Under the pieces are notes generated by a model. The model was given only the letters and a program-made list of their open reading frames with translations, did no database searches and was not told where the DNA came from. A program made the translations under genes and the position numbers. Shown piece by piece: positions 7,362 to 15,490 of a stretch of DNA of 64,000 bases (the first letter of the stretch is position 1; each line of letters starts with the position of its first letter). The stretch covers positions 310,001 through 374,000 of the forward strand of contig NZ_JAPIVT010000002.1 in NCBI RefSeq assembly GCF_026239735.1, in the 5' to 3' direction. Origin of the DNA: Pedobacter sp. MC2016-05. GTDB taxonomy: Bacteria; Bacteroidota; Bacteroidia; Sphingobacteriales; Sphingobacteriaceae.

Positions 7362-8043
7362 TATTCCGATGCTGGCAAATCTAATCCGTCCACGTGATAT
7401 CCAGGTGGAGGATAAGTTTGATAAAATATTGAAAGCTTATCTGGATGGTAAAATCGATCAGCTGCCCAAAGATTTGCAGGATTCGCTCACCAGATGGGAA
7501 ATGATCAACGGGATGTTGCGCCAGGGTGAAAAAATAAAAAAGGGGAAGGTTAAATATTACCGTCCTTATAATTATGGCACTTTGGCAAAGTTCATTACTG
7601 CAACTTATAATGTGTCTATCCGCACTGCTTACGATGATATCAAGTCAACAAAACGTTTTTATGCTATCGAAGAAACTAAAGATGACAACGATTTTGCCAA
7701 AGGATTATTTCTGGAAAAATTAGAGGAACGAAGCGCTTACTGTCATGCAAAAGGCGACTTTAAATCAGCAGCTGCTTTCGATAAAATGATAATGACTATC
7801 CGCAAATGGGATAAAGAACCAGAAGCCGATTTGCCGAAATATGCAGAACTCCAATTGCCAACGCTAATTTTGGTTGCTGATCCTTCAGAACTTGGCTTTC
7901 CTAAAATCGAAAACCCCGATCAGGCCGTCGCTCGAATTCTTGCCAAACGAAAAAAAGGGAAGATTGATAATATTTTTGCCAGTGCCGAAGCTGTTGAACT
8001 TTTAAATATTGATGATGAGCGAACAGAAGATTTGGCTGAATAA
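7354..8043 (+). CDS. Probable terminase small subunit (by position)
   Basis: A 229-residue protein with a helical N-terminal half that includes a region suited to helix-turn-helix DNA binding (YNYGTLAKFITATYNVSIRT, about residues 70-90) and an acidic C-terminal tail. It ends 32 bases inside the start of the terminase large subunit gene, the usual place for the small subunit that recognises the packaging site. There is no diagnostic motif for the family, so the call rests on position, size and the putative DNA-binding segment. Confidence 0.6.
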   Translation: MNNIPMLANLIRPRDIQVEDKFDKILKAYLDGKIDQLPKDLQDSLTRWEMINGMLRQGEKIKKGKVKYYRPYNYGTLAKFITATYNVSIRTAYDDIKSTKRFYAIEETKDDNDFAKGLFLEKLEERSAYCHAKGDFKSAAAFDKMIMTIRKWDKEPEADLPKYAELQLPTLILVADPSELGFPKIENPDQAVARILAKRKKGKIDNIFASAEAVELLNIDDERTEDLAE

Positions 8044-9679
8044 ACCGCAAAAACTTTCCCGCTTGATTATGGCCACCGAAGAATACGGTGTTTGGGGCAG
8101 GGCAACAGGTAAAACAGATGAACCGATTGCGAATCGATCTTCACATGGTGCTAACCAGATGCCCCGCGGAACAACAGGAGTGATTGCCCAAACTTACATG
8201 CAGTTATTGGATCGTACACTTCCACCGCTTTTCAAAGCGTGGGAAAGGTTTGGATATCGGCATGGCGTTCACTATTGGGTTCGCCAGCGACCGCCTGCGA
8301 AACTCAAAATTGATGATCCGATTTACAAGGCTTTAGATCCATCACATTACATCTATTGGTATAATGGTCATGTTTTTTATTTAATCAGTCAGGATCGGCA
8401 GGGTTTAGCAAATGCGAAATCACTTGATGCAATTTTGGCCGATGAGGTCAAGTTTTTAAACTTTGATCAATACCTGGACGAAGTGGTGCCTGCCAATCGT
8501 GGAAACGATAACATTTTCGGTCACATGTGGGAACATCACATGGTTACGATGTATACAGATATGCCAACCCAACAAAAAGCACGTTGGATTTTGGAGAAAG
8601 CCCAGCAAGTGGATATGGAAACTATTGGCACTGTTATCAATCTGCAAATAGAGTACAATAAAATGTTGGCTGAATACGAACTACCAAGAACAACTACGCC
8701 ACGAAAAAATTATTTATACCGAAAACTTTGCAATTATTATCTGGCACTCAATGAACTTAAAATGGGCGTCGAAACGGAAGATGGTGACCGTTCCGGATTG
8801 CTTTGGTATAGTGAAGCCAACACCTTGGAAAATATTCAAATATTAGGTGAACGTAAATTCAATCAATGGATAAGGGAATTAAAAGAACAGGTGTTTGATA
8901 CCTCCATAATGAACCTTAAAAACCTGATGGTTGAAGATGGTTTCTTTCATCTGTTCGATAGTCAATACCACTGTTATCAATCCTATGATTATAATTATGT
9001 TGATACGCTTGGCCTTTATCTTCCAAATGGTGTCGAAAAGGATTGCCGCAAAGATGGTGATGTGATCAAAAACAAACCACTCGATATCGCATTGGATTAT
9101 AACGATGCCATCAAGTCGTTGGTAGTTGGGCAGGATAGTATTAAACATTACCGAGTGCTCAACTCAATGTTTGTATTGCGTAAGGATAGCAAGGTCTTGC
9201 GTGACCTGATTGATGACTTCTGTAAGTATTACCAGTATCATCCATGCAAAGAAGTACATTTCTACTATGACAACACGGCGACCGGCGGTAATGCTGCACG
9301 TATCGAAAGCTTTGCCGATGATGTTAAGATGTTATTGCGTGAGAAAGGATGGACGGTTCACTCACGCCATATTGGTTTGCAACCAAAGCAACACATTCGT
9401 TATAAGCTATGGGAGATCGTATTTGCCGAAAAGGATAAGCGTTTCAAGCCTGTTCGCTTCAATGCGGATAATGCAGAGCAGTTGGTAGCATCAATTCAAC
9501 AAACGGGCGTTGTTCAAACCGGTGAGTTCTTTGCCAAAGATAAACGTCCGGAGCGGCAGAAGAAGGTTGCACCGGAGGATGCTCCTCACCTTGGTGATGC
9601 TTTCGAAACGTTGTACATCGGCAGGTTCAAGGAGGAATATGGCTACAACGACGCCATTAGCGACCTTATCATTGTGTGA
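8012..9679 (+). CDS. Terminase large subunit
   Basis: A 555-residue ATPase-nuclease that pumps DNA into the prohead. The N-terminal ATPase has a variant Walker A, GRATGKT (residues 29-35), and a Walker B ending LADE (Asp144, Glu145). The C-terminal nuclease carries acidic motifs of the RNase H fold: DIALDYNDA, HFYYDN and HLGDAF near the end. I start it at the ATG at 8012 (another ATG follows at 8015), within the preceding gene. Length is normal for the family. It is followed by a 280-base stretch without genes, then the portal operon. Confidence 0.93.
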   Translation: MMSEQKIWLNKPQKLSRLIMATEEYGVWGRATGKTDEPIANRSSHGANQMPRGTTGVIAQTYMQLLDRTLPPLFKAWERFGYRHGVHYWVRQRPPAKLKIDDPIYKALDPSHYIYWYNGHVFYLISQDRQGLANAKSLDAILADEVKFLNFDQYLDEVVPANRGNDNIFGHMWEHHMVTMYTDMPTQQKARWILEKAQQVDMETIGTVINLQIEYNKMLAEYELPRTTTPRKNYLYRKLCNYYLALNELKMGVETEDGDRSGLLWYSEANTLENIQILGERKFNQWIRELKEQVFDTSIMNLKNLMVEDGFFHLFDSQYHCYQSYDYNYVDTLGLYLPNGVEKDCRKDGDVIKNKPLDIALDYNDAIKSLVVGQDSIKHYRVLNSMFVLRKDSKVLRDLIDDFCKYYQYHPCKEVHFYYDNTATGGNAARIESFADDVKMLLREKGWTVHSRHIGLQPKQHIRYKLWEIVFAEKDKRFKPVRFNADNAEQLVASIQQTGVVQTGEFFAKDKRPERQKKVAPEDAPHLGDAFETLYIGRFKEEYGYNDAISDLIIV

Positions 9680-9921
9680 TGCCCTCGCTCGATCTTTTTT
9701 TACCTAAAACTCAGCCAGATTTTTTTTGACGTGCCGCCGGGGCCCCAATCATATATCAGAAGCGTCGTCGTCAACCTTTCCCTCAGGGATAGGGCGTGGC
9801 GTGGTCAATCGTGCGACAGCGTAGTTGAATTCGTTAATTTTTTGAGTTTACACCTTGATTACCAAAAATTTAATGGAAATCTCGCTGCAAAGAAATGTGT
9901 TAAAAAACCTTGCATTCTTTC
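9680..9921 (+). other. Gene-free stretch between terminase and portal genes
   Basis: No credible gene on either strand. It holds two T-runs (9695-9702 and 9721-9729), a GC-rich patch with the palindrome GGGGCCCC and a GCCGCC run (about 9731-9748), and a short inverted repeat CCCTCAGGGA. Base composition shifts sharply from AT-rich to GC-rich and back. A packaging (cos or pac) site or a small RNA are possible given the position next to the terminase genes, but nothing proves either. Confidence 0.5.
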
Positions 9922-9958
9922 CCTGTCCTTTCGTGCGCCCGCGTGTATGCGGATTTTT
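9922..9958 (+). promoter_or_regulatory. Two-box late-operon motif, copy 3 (portal operon)
   Basis: Box A CCTGTCCTTTC (9922-9932), 15 bases, box B TGCGGATTTTT (9948-9958), five bases, ATG at 9964. The distance from the end of box A to the start codon is 32, identical to copies 2 and 4. The motif also helps choose the start codon of the gene at 9964. Confidence 0.72.
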
Positions 9959-9963
9959 GGAGC

Positions 9964-10263
9964 ATGGATATGATACGCGTTCCCGACATGCTGGCTCAAA
10001 TGAATGAGTGGGAGAAATCGGGCGAACGTGTGCCGTTTTCGATTGAGTTTGTAACCTGTGATTTAAAACAGGGTACTGGTGGCGAAAAGATCAAACTGGA
10101 TCAAGCTGTTTTAGTGGGTTCATCGAAAAGCAAAAGCGAACAGCGTAACCCAAACCATTTCGAAAACTATACCAGGAACATCAGGGCTAAAGATGGCGAT
10201 TACATCATGAAGCTACATGTATTACTAATTACCCGCTTCAACGGGATGAGCATAATTTTATGA
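9964..10263 (+). CDS. Small phage protein at the head of the portal operon
   Basis: A 99-residue protein from the ATG at 9964; the two-box motif ending five bases before this codon supports the choice over a TTG at 9910. It has an N-terminal helix (VPDMLAQMNEWEKSGERVP), a strand-rich middle (FSIEFVTCDL) and a basic segment with SSKSKSEQRNP. Its stop overlaps the portal start (ATGA), so the two are translationally coupled. A role in head-tail joining is possible; no family recognised. Confidence 0.75.
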   Translation: MDMIRVPDMLAQMNEWEKSGERVPFSIEFVTCDLKQGTGGEKIKLDQAVLVGSSKSKSEQRNPNHFENYTRNIRAKDGDYIMKLHVLLITRFNGMSIIL

Positions 10264-11627
10264 AGGATAACATCACGTTTGTTGACAAAGATATCGCGGT
10301 TTTAAGTGATCATAGGCTAATTGTTGCAATGGAATCTGAACCCGTTGCCGCACTTTCATCATCTCCGCGACCAAAGGAGGAATCGGGAACGAATGGCGTA
10401 GCGTTCTGGGGTGATGATAATTTATTTCCTCAAAACCTACTGAAAGAAGCGGAAGCTGATACTGAATTATCACCCTTGTTAGATTGGAAAGGGCGGGTAT
10501 TGCAGGGCAAAGAAATTATTGCAGTTAATATGGTTTGGAATGAAATCAAAAAAGATTTCGATGTGGTGAGGATAAATGATGAAGAAATTAATTCTTTCTT
10601 AAGTAATATCCGAACTAAACGTTACTGGCGTGAAGCATGTGTGGATTTTACCTGGTTTCAAAACATCTTTCCTGATCTGATTAAAAATAAAGGATTAGAT
10701 AAGATAGTGTCGATTGGCACTCATGATGCCGCGTGGTGTAGGTGGGGTTTGATGGATAAAAAAGGCAATATCACAGAATGCTTTGTTTCGGCCCAATGGG
10801 AAGACAGCCCGAAGCCAACTGAAAAAGAGAAAGTTGATACCCATCCGGTGATTGATCCCTATGATGCCGATGTAATCGAAAAGCTATTAACTGATAAAAA
10901 AATTAAACGCTTTGTTTATCCGGTGAACTATCCTTCACCTGGTAAAGCTTACTATCCTTTAGCTGCATGGACCAGCTTTGTTTTTTCTGCATGGTTTAAA
11001 ATCAAAAAGAAAATCCCAACATGGAAGCTGAAATTCATGGAAAGGGTTCTTTCAGCTAATAAATTCTTAAACATCCCGCTTAGTTATTGGCCTTCTGTTC
11101 ATAAAGATTGGCACAAACTGACTACCGAGCAACAGGCCGAAATCAAAAAGGCGAAAGTGATGCAGATCAACGAGCAGTTGAGCGGGGAAAACGGAGTGGG
11201 CAAAACTATACTTAGTGAGGTTGGACTAGATGAAAACAATAAAGAATTGCCATCATTCAAAATCGTTCCGATAGAAAGCGGCTTCAAAGATGGTGAGCAC
11301 CTCGAAGATAGTCAGGAAGCAAGCCAACACTTAAACCGGGCGTTAAATGTCGATCCTACTTTGGTGGGTAGTGGACCAGGCAGAGGAAACGATGCTGGAA
11401 GTGGTTCTGATAAAAGAGTTGCCTTCAATATTTACACCGCAATTCTTCAACCACACCGTGAAGTTATTCTGGAGCCTTTATACTTCATCGCCCAGTTCAA
11501 CAAATGGACGGACAAATATAAAAACCTCCGCTTCATAGTCAAGGAAGTTGATCTGCAAACGCTTGATCAAGGCAACACATCAATCGAAAAGAATCCAGTT
11601 ACACCCGTTAAAACCACCGAATCATGA
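10260..11627 (+). CDS. Portal protein
   Basis: A 455-residue protein that would form the dodecameric DNA channel at the head vertex. Features typical of portals: a long helical stem region rich in basic residues (residues about 245-300, SAWFKIKKKIPTWKLKFMER), and a C-terminal clip/wing portion with the segment NVDPTLVGSGPGRGNDAGSG followed by helices leading into an LQPHREVILEPL stretch. Size fits. It directly follows the terminase module in the packaging order. Sequence similarity to portals is a judgement from these features, and a search would be needed to name the family. Confidence 0.83.
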   Translation: MKDNITFVDKDIAVLSDHRLIVAMESEPVAALSSSPRPKEESGTNGVAFWGDDNLFPQNLLKEAEADTELSPLLDWKGRVLQGKEIIAVNMVWNEIKKDFDVVRINDEEINSFLSNIRTKRYWREACVDFTWFQNIFPDLIKNKGLDKIVSIGTHDAAWCRWGLMDKKGNITECFVSAQWEDSPKPTEKEKVDTHPVIDPYDADVIEKLLTDKKIKRFVYPVNYPSPGKAYYPLAAWTSFVFSAWFKIKKKIPTWKLKFMERVLSANKFLNIPLSYWPSVHKDWHKLTTEQQAEIKKAKVMQINEQLSGENGVGKTILSEVGLDENNKELPSFKIVPIESGFKDGEHLEDSQEASQHLNRALNVDPTLVGSGPGRGNDAGSGSDKRVAFNIYTAILQPHREVILEPLYFIAQFNKWTDKYKNLRFIVKEVDLQTLDQGNTSIEKNPVTPVKTTES

Positions 11628-11782
11628 AGTGCTATTTAATTTCATTGGGCATCGGCCTTAATATGTTTTTCACCGAATACAAAAAGATGGTTTGCGGCGA
11701 AGAAGTGGAAACACACAAGAACTGGTCTGGTGGAGATTTCGCATATAAAACTTATGCAATAAAAAAAAGAGGAGATAAGTAA
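11624..11782 (+). CDS. Short overlapping gene between portal and DUF6712-like gene
   Basis: A 52-residue reading frame that begins at the ATG overlapping the portal stop (ATGA) and ends one base before the next start. It begins MKCYLISLGIGL and contains a YKTYAIKKRGDK end with a purine-rich AGAGGAGATAAG that may serve the next gene. Its exact fit between two genes argues that it is translated. Moderately hydrophobic start, no recognised domain. Confidence 0.65.
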   Translation: MKCYLISLGIGLNMFFTEYKKMVCGEEVETHKNWSGGDFAYKTYAIKKRGDK

Positions 11783-11783
11783 A

Positions 11784-12752
11784 ATGGCACTATTTGATAC
11801 TATTGATGAGCTCAAAAAGCACAACAGCGCTTTACAGGCTAACTTAGAACTTGGGAACCTTCAATCATTTATTGATGATGCCATCACTCAAAAGCTTATT
11901 CCAGCAATCGGATTCGATCAGTACAATGATTTCTTGGCTGTAAAAGAAGGAAACGCGAAGCAAAAATTTGCGCTTCAGCTGGCCCAAAAAGCAGTAACTG
12001 GTTTCACTATTTACAACTATTCAGACAATGGATCAGTGCAGATTAACGGTGCTGGAATACTGGTCCCATATTCTGAAAAAATGCGACCGGCATCAGATAA
12101 AAAGTTGATGCAGTTGCGCAAATCAAACATAAAAGCAGCTTTTGCAGCGCTTGAATTACTGGTTTCCTTTCTGGAAGATAACAAAATCGACTTCCCTATT
12201 TATGCGGTAAGCGAAGAGCGAAAAGAAAACCGATCACTGTTGATCAACACCAGTGCCGAATTTCAGAAAGCAGGCGTTCAGATTGGCAACGATGCTCAAT
12301 TATATCAAACCTTACGGGTTTTCCAAGCAAATGCAGAAGAAACCTACATCATTCCAAACTTAACAGAATCGTTAGCCGCAAGTTTGAAGGCCAAAATGTT
12401 AAGCAATAGCTTAACTGATATCGAAAAGGAACTGCTTAAAAAAGTGCATAAGGCACTAGCGCCTTATACAATGATTGAAGCGGTTCCATACCTCCTGCTC
12501 AATATCGATTCAAATGGTGTTTTTGAATTGAGTGAAACCGTTGGTGGTGTATCTGGAAACGTTGAAAACCGAAATCCTGCAACAGAAAGGGCAATTTCGA
12601 GAGTGTTGAACGGCTACTGCATGAAAGCCGAACAGCATCTGGAAACGCTTCGTAAATTTATGAAGGCCAATGCGGAAGCTTTGAGTTATACGGTGCCGAC
12701 TGCAGTCCTTTACAACGATGATCCAAACAGCAATATTTACGTTTTATTATGA
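11784..12752 (+). CDS. Phage structural protein, DUF6712-like
   Basis: A 322-residue mainly helical protein, without signal or membrane segment. The start (MALFDTIDELKKHNSALQAN), and a following stretch with IDDAITQKLIPAIGFDQYNDF, match my memory of the DUF6712 family of phage proteins in Bacteroidota, usually encoded near the portal. It is likely a head or connector component. The lysis gene follows with a four-base overlap. Family assignment is from recall and moderately certain. Confidence 0.68.
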   Translation: MALFDTIDELKKHNSALQANLELGNLQSFIDDAITQKLIPAIGFDQYNDFLAVKEGNAKQKFALQLAQKAVTGFTIYNYSDNGSVQINGAGILVPYSEKMRPASDKKLMQLRKSNIKAAFAALELLVSFLEDNKIDFPIYAVSEERKENRSLLINTSAEFQKAGVQIGNDAQLYQTLRVFQANAEETYIIPNLTESLAASLKAKMLSNSLTDIEKELLKKVHKALAPYTMIEAVPYLLLNIDSNGVFELSETVGGVSGNVENRNPATERAISRVLNGYCMKAEQHLETLRKFMKANAEALSYTVPTAVLYNDDPNSNIYVLL

Positions 12753-13201
12753 GAAACATTCTATACATCATCTTCCACTGTACCGGTGCCAATCCAAAGC
12801 AAACAGTAGAATCAATTAAAAATTATTGGAAAATGCCCGAGCCGAAAGGTAAAGGATGGAAGCAAGTAGGCTACCATCACCTAGTTGATTTTTATGGTAT
12901 TGATCACCAGTTGGCAACAGATGACAAAATCACCAATGGTGTAGCGGGATTCAACTCCAACGCAATCCACATCAGCTATATCGGCGGTGAAAACTGGAAA
13001 GATACCAGGACTGCAGAACAGAAAGCAACGCTGGAAAGATTATTAAGGCAATACCACGCTAAATATCCAAAAGCTAAAATAAGAGGCCACCGGGATTTTA
13101 GCCCTGATAAAAATGGTGATGGTAAAATAGATCCATCTGAATATATGAAGTTCTGCCCGGCATTTGAGGTAAGTACATGGGTTAAAGGATTAGGACTGTA
13201 A
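12749..13201 (+). CDS. N-acetylmuramoyl-L-alanine amidase endolysin (Amidase_2)
   Basis: A 150-residue enzyme that cuts the bond between MurNAc and L-Ala in peptidoglycan at lysis. Zinc ligands expected for the T7 lysozyme fold are His10 (HCTGA), His114 (GHRDFSP) and Cys136 (FCPAF); Tyr42 and Lys134 fit the catalytic positions. Between His114 and Cys136 lies an EF-hand-like loop, DKNGDGKIDPSE, which could bind calcium. There is no signal peptide, so a holin-dependent release is expected. It overlaps the preceding gene by four bases and is followed by two membrane-anchored genes. Confidence 0.92.
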   Translation: MRNILYIIFHCTGANPKQTVESIKNYWKMPEPKGKGWKQVGYHHLVDFYGIDHQLATDDKITNGVAGFNSNAIHISYIGGENWKDTRTAEQKATLERLLRQYHAKYPKAKIRGHRDFSPDKNGDGKIDPSEYMKFCPAFEVSTWVKGLGL

Positions 13202-13207
13202 AAAAGA

Positions 13208-13510
13208 ATGGCAACAATAGATGAAAGCTTGCAGAAAATTCCACTTAAGGATATTGCAAAAACTCCGTTCGCCTATGCGCTGTATGTAGTTACCATGGTT
13301 TTGCTTGGTGTAATCGGAGGTCAAAGGCTGGATTCTATCACAGACAAAGCCGACTGGGGACGCGAAAGAACTGAACTACAGGAACAGGTTAAAACGGAAA
13401 GGAAAGAAAAGGATGAGGTTTTTAAGGCGTACCTGGTTGAAAGAGGCGTAAATCAACAAATTCAGAAAACAGTGGACAGCACCGCTATCCAGAAATATAA
13501 AACGAAATGA
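13208..13510 (+). CDS. Membrane-anchored lysis protein candidate
   Basis: A 100-residue protein with one membrane segment (about residues 21-40, FAYALYVVTMVLLGVIGG) followed by a charged coiled coil (RTELQEQVKTERKEKDEVF). It sits between the endolysin and another membrane-anchored protein. The shape fits a holin or an inner-membrane spanin subunit; single-pass topology with a long coiled coil favours the latter. The next gene overlaps by four bases. Confidence 0.65.
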   Translation: MATIDESLQKIPLKDIAKTPFAYALYVVTMVLLGVIGGQRLDSITDKADWGRERTELQEQVKTERKEKDEVFKAYLVERGVNQQIQKTVDSTAIQKYKTK

Positions 13511-14220
13511 AAAATTTAGGATTTAAAATCGCTTTAGGTGCAGCCATAATTATTATTGCTGGCCTTTGCTATAAATTGTTCCTGGTAAAACCTCATCAAA
13601 CTTTGGTTACCAATCCCCGATCAGAAATCATTGATAAGATTCAAACCGATGCCAAGCTAATCGCCCAAACGGTTGATGTCAAAGGATTTTCAAAAGCCGT
13701 ATTTGAACGTAAAGCCTCAATAATTGGAAACGGAGACATTACAGGTTTACCTGTAAGTAAGTCGGTTTTGGATAGTTTGCGCCTCGATAATATGGACAAA
13801 ACCAAAAAGCTTCAACAGGCTTCCGCAATTAATGCATCACTTAGTGCAAAAGCGCTTCATGCTGAAAAGAAAACGGACAGCCTTTTAAAAGAACATTATA
13901 TCTATACCGATGATTATTTAACGGCAATGTTCACGCCTGATAGTTCTGGTGGAAAGTTTGATGTGAACTATAAGCTTTCCTTAATCCGTCACGACTACAA
14001 AAAGCGAAAGAATTTCTTTTCTCCATATCGCCAATACACCGATATTTTAAGCCCGGACAAAAGAATTTTGATTGATAATATGCAATCGCTTACCATCGAA
14101 TCACCAAAAACTAAGCGCTTTGGCATAGGTGTTCAGGCTGGATATTATTTTAATCCAGCCACACAACAATTTAATCCATCTTTTGGGATTGGCATTTCCT
14201 ACAACTTATTGAGTTTCTAA
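13507..14220 (+). CDS. Membrane-anchored protein with outer-membrane-like C-terminus (spanin-like)
   Basis: A 237-residue protein. Residues 7-28 form a signal anchor (LGAAIIIIAGLCYKLFLV), followed by a charged, partly helical middle region, and a C-terminal end with RFGIGVQAGYYFNP and FGIGISYNLLSF, which read like two beta strands of an outer-membrane protein, ending in Phe. This combination resembles the DUF6808 group of Bacteroidota phage proteins and suggests a link between the two membranes at lysis. It overlaps its neighbours on both sides (four bases, one base). Confidence 0.7.
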   Translation: MKNLGFKIALGAAIIIIAGLCYKLFLVKPHQTLVTNPRSEIIDKIQTDAKLIAQTVDVKGFSKAVFERKASIIGNGDITGLPVSKSVLDSLRLDNMDKTKKLQQASAINASLSAKALHAEKKTDSLLKEHYIYTDDYLTAMFTPDSSGGKFDVNYKLSLIRHDYKKRKNFFSPYRQYTDILSPDKRILIDNMQSLTIESPKTKRFGIGVQAGYYFNPATQQFNPSFGIGISYNLLSF

Positions 14221-14987
14221 TGAACATAATCCAGATCGAAAACAAAAGCTACACATGCCCCGACAAATGGACGGAAATGGAAGCGTGGCAATTATTGATT
14301 TGGATGAAGATCATTTCCCGAAACATCGAGCGTACCCACGCTTTCGCATTTGCGGTCATGCTCTTTTATAAAATCAAAAAGCGGACGTTTTTCAAACTCA
14401 ATGCCGCTCAACAGGTACAGCTAAAAAACACACTTCAATTTTTGGCAGAAGGTAACAAGCTTTTTAAATGGGTTATTCCGATCGTGAAGCCTTTTTTCTG
14501 GATAAAACATTTCGGCCCATCCGATCGGTTGGCTACCAGCACCATTCAGGAGTTTCGATTTGCCGAAACTTATTACCTGGCTTTCCAGAAAACGCAAAAC
14601 CAAGCTTTTATTGACCAGCTTATTGCCGCACTCTACCGTGAAAAAGGGTTCAACAACTTGAAGATGGATTGTAGAGTGCAGATTTCGCAACTGTTGATCA
14701 ACACCACTGCCGGAAAGATGAAACGATTGGATAAGGCTACCAGAGCAGCCATTGTTTTCAATTACGAAGGTTGCCGTGAATACATCTTCCATAAATATCC
14801 AACCATCTTTAAAAAGTCTGTTAACCAAACAAAATCGAATTCACTTCCCGATCTCGAAGGAATTATAAAAACTGTTGCCGGTGGCAAGTTCGGAACGTTC
14901 CGCGAAACGGAAGATACCTCATTATATATTTTCCTTGATCACCTGGCTGATGAAATCGAAGCAGCCGAAAAAGCAAACCGAAAATGA
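14220..14987 (+). CDS. Hypothetical phage protein, tail region
   Basis: A 255-residue basic protein that begins with a strand pair (IIQIENKSYTCPDKWTEMEAW) and then runs as alpha helices to the end, with aromatic-rich segments (IVKPFFWIKHFGPS, about residues 90-105). No transmembrane helix is certain. Start and stop overlap neighbours by one and four bases. Position suggests a tail assembly or connector component. The family was not recognised. Confidence 0.75.
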   Translation: MNIIQIENKSYTCPDKWTEMEAWQLLIWMKIISRNIERTHAFAFAVMLFYKIKKRTFFKLNAAQQVQLKNTLQFLAEGNKLFKWVIPIVKPFFWIKHFGPSDRLATSTIQEFRFAETYYLAFQKTQNQAFIDQLIAALYREKGFNNLKMDCRVQISQLLINTTAGKMKRLDKATRAAIVFNYEGCREYIFHKYPTIFKKSVNQTKSNSLPDLEGIIKTVAGGKFGTFRETEDTSLYIFLDHLADEIEAAEKANRK

Positions 14988-15481
14988 CAGAGCAGGAATA
15001 CAGATCGCATTTCGAAAACCTTGCTGAAAAGCACCGTTTGATTTTGCACAGCGACACCAACAAAGCATTTTTCTACATCGAAAGCGTTGATGAACTGAAT
15101 GAGTTTGATGAAGCTTTGAACTTGATGAAAAGCAATGTGTGTATGTTGATCGTTGCCAGTAGTGGGGAGTTTGGCGACAATAACAGCGAAAGCCATGTTG
15201 ATGAGCAAAATTGTGAAATCTATATTCTGATGCGCAAAAAATCTTCGCAAAGGGTGAGCGATCTTTATTCAGCAACAAAAGAAATTCTGAAAGATTGCCT
15301 GGCTCGAACCAAACGCGACTTAAGGGCAAACCCAAATCCGCATAAACATTTCCGATTTAACAACATTCCATATCAAAAGGTGGGACCAATGAATGATGAC
15401 TGGTATGGCTATATAGCAACCGTTACATTCACCTGTCCTTTTGGCTACAACGTAAATTCAGGAACTTGGACAGATAAATAA
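14984..15481 (+). CDS. Phage protein, possible tail terminator or connector
   Basis: A 165-residue alpha/beta protein ending in a strand pair (YGYIATVTFTCPFGYN). The size and the mix of helices with long terminal strands fit tail terminators and neck proteins, and it directly precedes the long tail proteins. No motif proves this. Near its end the DNA carries a box-A-like CCTGTCCTTTT (15432) and one TTGGACA (15466), sequences otherwise found in regulatory positions in this prophage. Confidence 0.65.
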   Translation: MTEQEYRSHFENLAEKHRLILHSDTNKAFFYIESVDELNEFDEALNLMKSNVCMLIVASSGEFGDNNSESHVDEQNCEIYILMRKKSSQRVSDLYSATKEILKDCLARTKRDLRANPNPHKHFRFNNIPYQKVGPMNDDWYGYIATVTFTCPFGYNVNSGTWTDK

Positions 15482-15490
15482 GCACAATAA

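Noticed and set aside
9731..9973. 80-codon frame between terminase and portal
   Set aside because: Composition follows the GC-rich patch, no family character, and it ends inside the start of the coupled small gene at 9964.
14421..15335. Long minus-strand frames within tail genes
   Set aside because: They lie antisense to convincing, tightly packed phage genes and have no family character.
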